Part shown: positions 62,201 to 64,000 of the stretch, piece after piece | Position numbering within the stretch: the stretch's first letter is position 1 | Layout of the letters: each line of letters starts with the position of its first letter | NCBI RefSeq assembly: GCF_000003815.2 | Contig: NC_049985.1 | Span: forward strand, 5,036,488 to 5,100,487 | DNA from: Branchiostoma floridae | Lineage: Eukaryota; Chordata; Leptocardii; Amphioxiformes; Branchiostomatidae | Length of the DNA stretch: 64,000 nucleotides | Reading direction: 5' to 3' | The notes under the pieces: generated by a model | What the model was told of the DNA's origin: nothing | What the model saw: the letters and a program-made list of their open reading frames with translations, nothing else | Database searches by the model: none | Translations under genes and position numbers: made by a program

Positions 62201-62814
62201 GCAAAATGTGCCAAAGTTTAGAAAATTTGATGTGTTGGAATTGTAATAATATCTACTCCAACAAACAAATCCGGTATACAAGTCATGACAAAGTGGTGCA
62301 GGTGTCGCATGCAACTGATGCAAGGCACATTTGAATCATTCCATGGAAGCCTGTGTAATACTAGTAGAAGCCTGTGTGATACCATAAAATATCACATGGT
62401 CTGGAACACTTAATGTATCAAACTTAATCTGCCACCTACAGGACATTGTAAATCAACTAGAGACTTACAGAACTTCAAACAAAAAGTAAATGCCCACCTT
62501 ACCGCTACTCGCCAATGTGCTGTATTGTAAAATGTTACTCAGTTCAGCACAGCAGCTAATGATGGGTTGGTGGACACAGCATAGATTTTTTTTTAAATCA
62601 AGGCACGGGTTTGACACAATACACTGTATCCACCTTGAGTGTTTGTTTTCCAGTCATGTGACCCAGACTACCTGTCGTGACGACCCTCGCACGGCCACTG
62701 AACGCCTGACACCGCCACCTCCAAGGAGAGTGGAGCTGCATCGAGACCAGAACGTTGGTTTTGGGTTCGTCGCTGGTGGGGAGAGGCCTGTTGTTGTCAG
62801 GAACGTCACCGAAG
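43545..62814 (+). CDS. FRMPD4: FRMPD4/PRESO-like WW-WW-PDZ scaffold protein, N-terminal part (3 exons; continues past the window)
   Basis: Joining 43545-43705, 60425-60541 and 62654-62814 gives 146 residues plus one base, phases consistent. WW1 is residues 36-65 (LP..GW at 36-40, YYIN at 51-54, second Trp62). WW2 is 75-104 (LPYGWE, YYIN at 90-93, Cys100 where a second Trp is expected, Pro104). A PDZ domain starts near 117 with carboxylate-binding loop GFGF at 128-131 and VVVRNVTEG. The order and the strings PYGWE, DDPR and GFGFVAG.E.PVVVR.VT fit vertebrate FRMPD4, a neuronal scaffold (WW-PDZ-FERM) that binds PSD-95 family proteins. FERM exons are not in the window. Another FRMPD family member is possible but less likely because of the WW domain. 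Intron 1 is 16.7 kb. Confidence 0.88.
43706..44900 (+). repeat. Tandem array of exon end and 5' splice sites after FRMPD4-like exon 1
   Basis: Seven further copies of CAGATCAACAGCCTGGA..., ending ATTACATCAA|GTGAGTTATT, with donors at 43864, 44013, 44188, 44361, 44502, 44649 and 44776 (last one degenerate). Units are 127-175 bp and contain a (TG)n run of variable length, largely explaining unit size. Each is preceded by AACATAAGAACCTCAG, which could pass as a weak acceptor, defining 32-nt mini-exons that would shift the frame. Confidence 0.95.
44901..45320. other. FRMPD4-like intron 1, unique part
   Basis: Nothing recognised. Confidence 0.4.
45321..45690. mobile_element. AGGCCACACC-ended inverted-repeat element
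   Basis: AGGCCACACCGATTTAATTT (continuing CTTGGTTCACGGA) and its complement ending GGTGTGGCCT frame 370 bp. No ORF; the interior is AT-rich. Confidence 0.85.
45691..46225. repeat. Non-coding DNA with half of a local duplication
   Basis: The block 46113-46218 (GACTAGAAAGATAACGATTT...TCACTGGGTTCTGCATA) recurs at 46499-46588; the fold-back element copy 4 sits between them. Nothing else recognised. Confidence 0.6.
46226..46440. mobile_element. TTCACCTTTATCC fold-back element, copy 4
   Basis: GGTTCACCTTTATCTTGGGG to AAAGCTGAACTAGCATTA, with inner arms ATATCAAGTCGATGGA and TTGACTTAATATCCC and GTTTGAAACCACC. Confidence 0.85.
46441..47640. repeat. Non-coding DNA with three diverged direct repeats
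   Basis: GGTGCCATGCTGATG(C/G)CCCC blocks at 47080 and 47249, and a third partial copy at 47540, share AGAAAGGCTCTGCTAC and AAGATTCTTAGCTGTTCAAA. No gene recognised. Confidence 0.65.
47641..49300. repeat. Non-coding DNA with a CT microsatellite
   Basis: (CT)n at 48299-48345. A similar short context (GGGGGATAAGGTAGA / GGGGACAAGGTAGAT) occurs at 48254 and 48491. No gene recognised. Confidence 0.5.
49301..49360. mobile_element. TTCACCTTTATCC element, copy 5, collapsed to a 60-bp palindrome
   Basis: TAGTTCACCTTTATCCGTGG immediately followed by its near-perfect complement CCACGGATAAAGGTGAACTA with an 8+12 base middle. The whole interior of the longer family members is missing. Confidence 0.9.
49361..50072. 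other. Non-coding DNA with an unassigned 132-codon frame
   Basis: A plus-strand frame at 49640-50038 has a few protein-like stretches (for example VTYDRLLLAARWAKGD) but no family was recognised and no splice context supports it. Possibly a transposon relic. Confidence 0.3.
50073..50443. mobile_element. CAGGGCTC non-autonomous element
   Basis: CAGGGCTCGAAATAC to GTATTTCAAGCCCTG, 371 bp, flanked by GTTGT and GTCGT (5-bp target duplication with one change). It contains AATTTTACCTGCACCAGGCA repeated twice. Confidence 0.8.
50444..51372. other. FRMPD4-like intron 1, unique part
   Basis: Nothing recognised apart from short AT-rich runs. Confidence 0.4.
51373..51930. repeat. Interspersed repeat, CpG-rich copy
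   Basis: Homologous to 31527-32045 but rich in CG dinucleotides (CGAATG, TTCGAA, CCGAAT). Ends GTGTGAAGGCCCT exactly like the other copy. Rich in GGAATG/CATTCC words in both orientations. Confidence 0.85.
51950..53010 (-). repeat. Tandem repeats with RE1-like core, array 3
   Basis: Roughly 70-125-bp units of CAGTTACTTGCCCTGTCCTTGGTGCTGAATTGGC followed by TGTATATTG, TTCTAGCTTCA and CACTTGTGTCCCC. Exact cores (CTGTCCTTGGTGCTGAA) start at 52088, 52191, 52491 and 52638; several others have one change (TGGTTCTGAA). The core reads as TTCAGCACCAAGGACAG on the minus strand. Confidence 0.92.
53011..55980. other. FRMPD4-like intron 1, unique part
   Basis: No gene or repeat family recognised. Minus-strand frames near 55470-55876 have partial protein-like composition but no recognised domain. 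Confidence 0.4.
55981..57560. repeat. Diverged tandem repeats, AACCTGCCAT family
   Basis: Irregular units of about 55-75 bp built on AACCTGCCATGAAGTGTGTA and GGTGTTTCCATATATT. The array is interrupted by the fold-back element at 56739-56966. Confidence 0.8.
56739..56966. mobile_element. TTCACCTTTATCC fold-back element, copy 6 (best preserved)
   Basis: AGTTCACCTTTATCCGCGGG to AGGTGAACTAGCGTAA, second arms ATCCGTTG, and inner arms ATATCAAGTCGACGGACGGT and GGTGGTTT against its complement. Nearly the full 228 bp can fold back. Confidence 0.9.
57760..57982. mobile_element. TTCACCTTTATCC fold-back element, copy 7
   Basis: TAACGCTAGTTCACCATTAT to AGGTGAACTAGCGTTA, giving the clearest terminal inverted repeat TAACGCTAGTTCACC. 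CATA on both sides may be a target duplication. Confidence 0.9.
57983..58778. other. FRMPD4-like intron 1, unique part
   Basis: A stretch near 58100-58180 (GTTATTTGCAGTCACCTTCA) repeats 57550-57610, so the region around copy 7 is partly duplicated. No gene recognised. Confidence 0.5.
58779..59666. mobile_element. CAGAGGCGGCGGCACC-ended element with internal repeats
   Basis: Ends CAGAGGCGGCGGCACCAT and ATGGTGCCGCCGCCACTG, flanked by TTCTT on both sides. Inside are about four diverged copies of a 190-200-bp unit, each with ACCCTCTGAAACGC-like and TTTCCTGTATTTTG-like words. hAT-like ends, no transposase. Confidence 0.8.
59667..60424. other. FRMPD4-like intron 1, 3' part
   Basis: Contains a copy of the interspersed repeat TTACTCAAGCAACTGGATA at about 60192-60275, continuing GATTTTGGAAACATTC and CAGACAGCCATCCGGTGTC. 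Otherwise unique. Confidence 0.5.
60425..60541 (+). CDS. FRMPD4: FRMPD4-like coding exon 2: end of WW1 and most of WW2
   Basis: Acceptor TTGTTTTTCAG; N-TKSHTSNWLPPAQSW completes WW1, then GLPYGWELAVDKHRQTYYI plus AA opens WW2. The donor is GTAAGT. Length 117 nt keeps the frame. Confidence 0.92.
60542..62653. other. FRMPD4-like intron 2
   Basis: 2.1 kb. It contains a lone copy of the exon 2 end and donor (TTACATCAAGTAAGT) at 60934-60948 and a palindromic MITE at 61775-61860. Otherwise unique, AT-rich. Confidence 0.6.
61775..61860. mobile_element. 86-bp palindromic MITE with 9-bp target duplication
   Basis: TAGCCTGAGTATCATCCTCC (continuing GTAGTAACC) and its complement ending GGATGATACTCAGGCTA form a near-perfect fold-back. 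AAATGATGA lies directly on both sides. Confidence 0.9.
62654..62814 (+). CDS. FRMPD4: FRMPD4-like coding exon 3: end of WW2 and start of PDZ
   Basis: NHVTQTTCRDDPRTATERL, then PPPPRRVELHRDQNVGFGFV and AGGERPVVVRNVTE plus one base. Acceptor TTTCCAG, donor GTACAA. The PDZ domain continues beyond the window. Confidence 0.92.
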
Positions 62815-62942
62815 GTACAACAACTTTGTGGAACTAGCTCAAACTTACAAAGTTACACCTAACACTTGTTTACCTTTATCTGTACTTACTTACTTACTTA
62901 TATACATGTATCCTCTTTATCCTTTGCGAGACATAAGGCCAT

Positions 62943-63128
62943 GAGCTTTATCCGTGAGGTAACCTATATAGCAGTATATGCACTATTTTTAAAAACATGG
63001 TATTTAGAGATATTATGTTGACGGACGGTGGTTTCAATTTGAAACCACCATCCATCGATTTGATATACCTGAACACCCTTTTTTGATACAACGGATTTAG
63101 GTTACCCCTGTGGATAAATGTGAACTAT
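62943..63128. mobile_element. TTCACCTTTATCC fold-back element, copy 8 (diverged)
   Basis: GCTTTATCCGTGAGGTAACC, then CGGACGGTGGTTTCAATTTG/AAACCACCATCCATCGA arms, ending TGGATAAATGTGAACTA. Confidence 0.75.
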
Positions 63129-63130
63129 AT

Positions 63131-63225
63131 CAGGGGTTCTGAGTATCACTTAGGCAGGTTAGTGCTGGTGAAATTTGAGCTGTGCTGTTTTTTTTTATGT
63201 CTACCTGCACTGGCCCAGGATAAAA
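63131..63225. mobile_element. Fragment of the CAGGGCTC element
   Basis: CAGGGGTTCTGAGTATCAC, then GCAGGTTAGTGCTGGTG and AAATTTGAGCTGTGC match the element at 16449. Truncated. Confidence 0.55.
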
Positions 63226-64000
63226 GCAGTTCACTTTACACCATAGATCCACTAGGGTGACAATATTATCGCCAGTAATGGCCACAAAATCCTCCTAGAT
63301 CTCCATAGTAGCACCCAGCAAATGGCTCCAAAAAATCTAATGTACGTCAAACATTGCTTTTTGATGGACTAACAGACAAAATGGTGCCGGTGTAATTTGT
63401 CTGGGGAAGTTGATTTTGTATGTTTAAGTTCTGGTATGCAGGAAACTACATTTTATGCCCAAATTGTGTGAAATTGTGTCATCACTTTGAAAATTCTTGC
63501 TCATAACTTCTAAAGTTGACAACATATATGTTGTACCTCTTGTTTTTGATACATTCATTTAACTGACCTTACTTGTGTAAACTATGTGTCCTCAATTTCA
63601 TGCTGTATGCATGCACGCATGGAGGGTTGTTACACCTTTGGAGCATGCAGACGTGTGTCACTGCCTCAGTATAGGAGCACTGGCTGCAGAGCGGTGTTAT
63701 GTTTCTGCACCTCTTGAAAAGGTGCAGTCACTGTGGTAGGAATTCACTGGGTGGTCACAGAATGAGTTTGGTATTTCTTAAGATCCCAATTTTTTATCAG
63801 TCAGTATCCTATTAAAGATACAAGGCTGAAGCTATTATACTTCAGGCTACCATACATTTTTCTGTGTTCCATCAAATTAAGGTTAACATTGGTCAGGTAA
63901 TAAGTTAAAGTTACTCAAGCAACTGGATACATTTTGTAAATGACAGAGGTTTCAGATTATGATTATATCTTAACTGTGTGTTTGCTTTTCTTTTTGTTTT
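63226..64000. other. FRMPD4-like intron 3, left part
   Basis: Unique sequence and a copy of the TTACTCAAGCAACTGGATA repeat at 63913-63955. No exon recognised before the right edge. Confidence 0.5.

Noticed and set aside
43545-62814. MAGI-family scaffold as the identity of the WW-WW-PDZ gene
   Set aside because: MAGI proteins have a PDZ and guanylate-kinase-like part before the WW pair; here WW domains are at the N-terminus and the PDZ sequence GFGFVAGGERPVVVRNVTEG fits FRMPD4.

Overview
The window reads as chordate genomic DNA, most likely a cephalochordate (amphioxus, Branchiostoma). This rests on intron-rich genes with short exons, clear orthologues of vertebrate genes, a dense population of small inverted-repeat transposons, and tandem repeats that straddle exon-intron junctions, a feature I recall as reported for amphioxus. 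Species cannot be fixed from the sequence. A 356-base run of N (14162-14517) shows this is a draft assembly.

Layout. 1-3950 is a 10-bp minisatellite. 4081-4123 carries promoter-type motifs. 4272-16814 is a complete UBE3A (E6AP) ubiquitin ligase gene on the plus strand: 12 coding exons with consistent phases, 858 codons, the AZUL zinc-finger cysteines and the catalytic HECT cysteine. From 16815 to 43377 there is no recognisable coding sequence, only repeats and unique non-coding DNA; a GC-rich candidate first exon ends at 22071. From 43545 to the right edge lie the first three coding exons of a second plus-strand gene encoding WW-WW-PDZ, which I assign to the FRMPD4 (PRESO) family; its FERM part lies beyond the window.

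The most unusual feature is a recurring arrangement at exon edges. At four exons in the two genes the splice junction itself, with part of the adjacent exon, is tandemly multiplied: three truncated copies of the UBE3A exon 6 start, three copies of the exon 8 start (one nearly full length, differing only at synonymous positions), three extra acceptor copies before the FRMPD4-like 5' exon, and seven extra donor copies after its first WW exon. A second striking pattern is a 17-bp core, TTCAGCACCAAGGACAG, which matches the vertebrate REST/NRSF (RE1) site and is the constant part of three tandem arrays that otherwise differ (18.3-19.8, 34.6-35.2 and 52.0-52.9 kb).

UBE3A is a ubiquitin-protein ligase; vertebrate FRMPD4 is a postsynaptic scaffold. 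They sit head to tail about 27 kb apart and nothing in the sequence suggests co-regulation. Mobile DNA includes an eight-copy fold-back element family, CAGGG-ended elements with 5-bp target duplications, CTCCAAGCAGAT-ended MITEs, and a two-copy repeat showing CpG decay in one copy.
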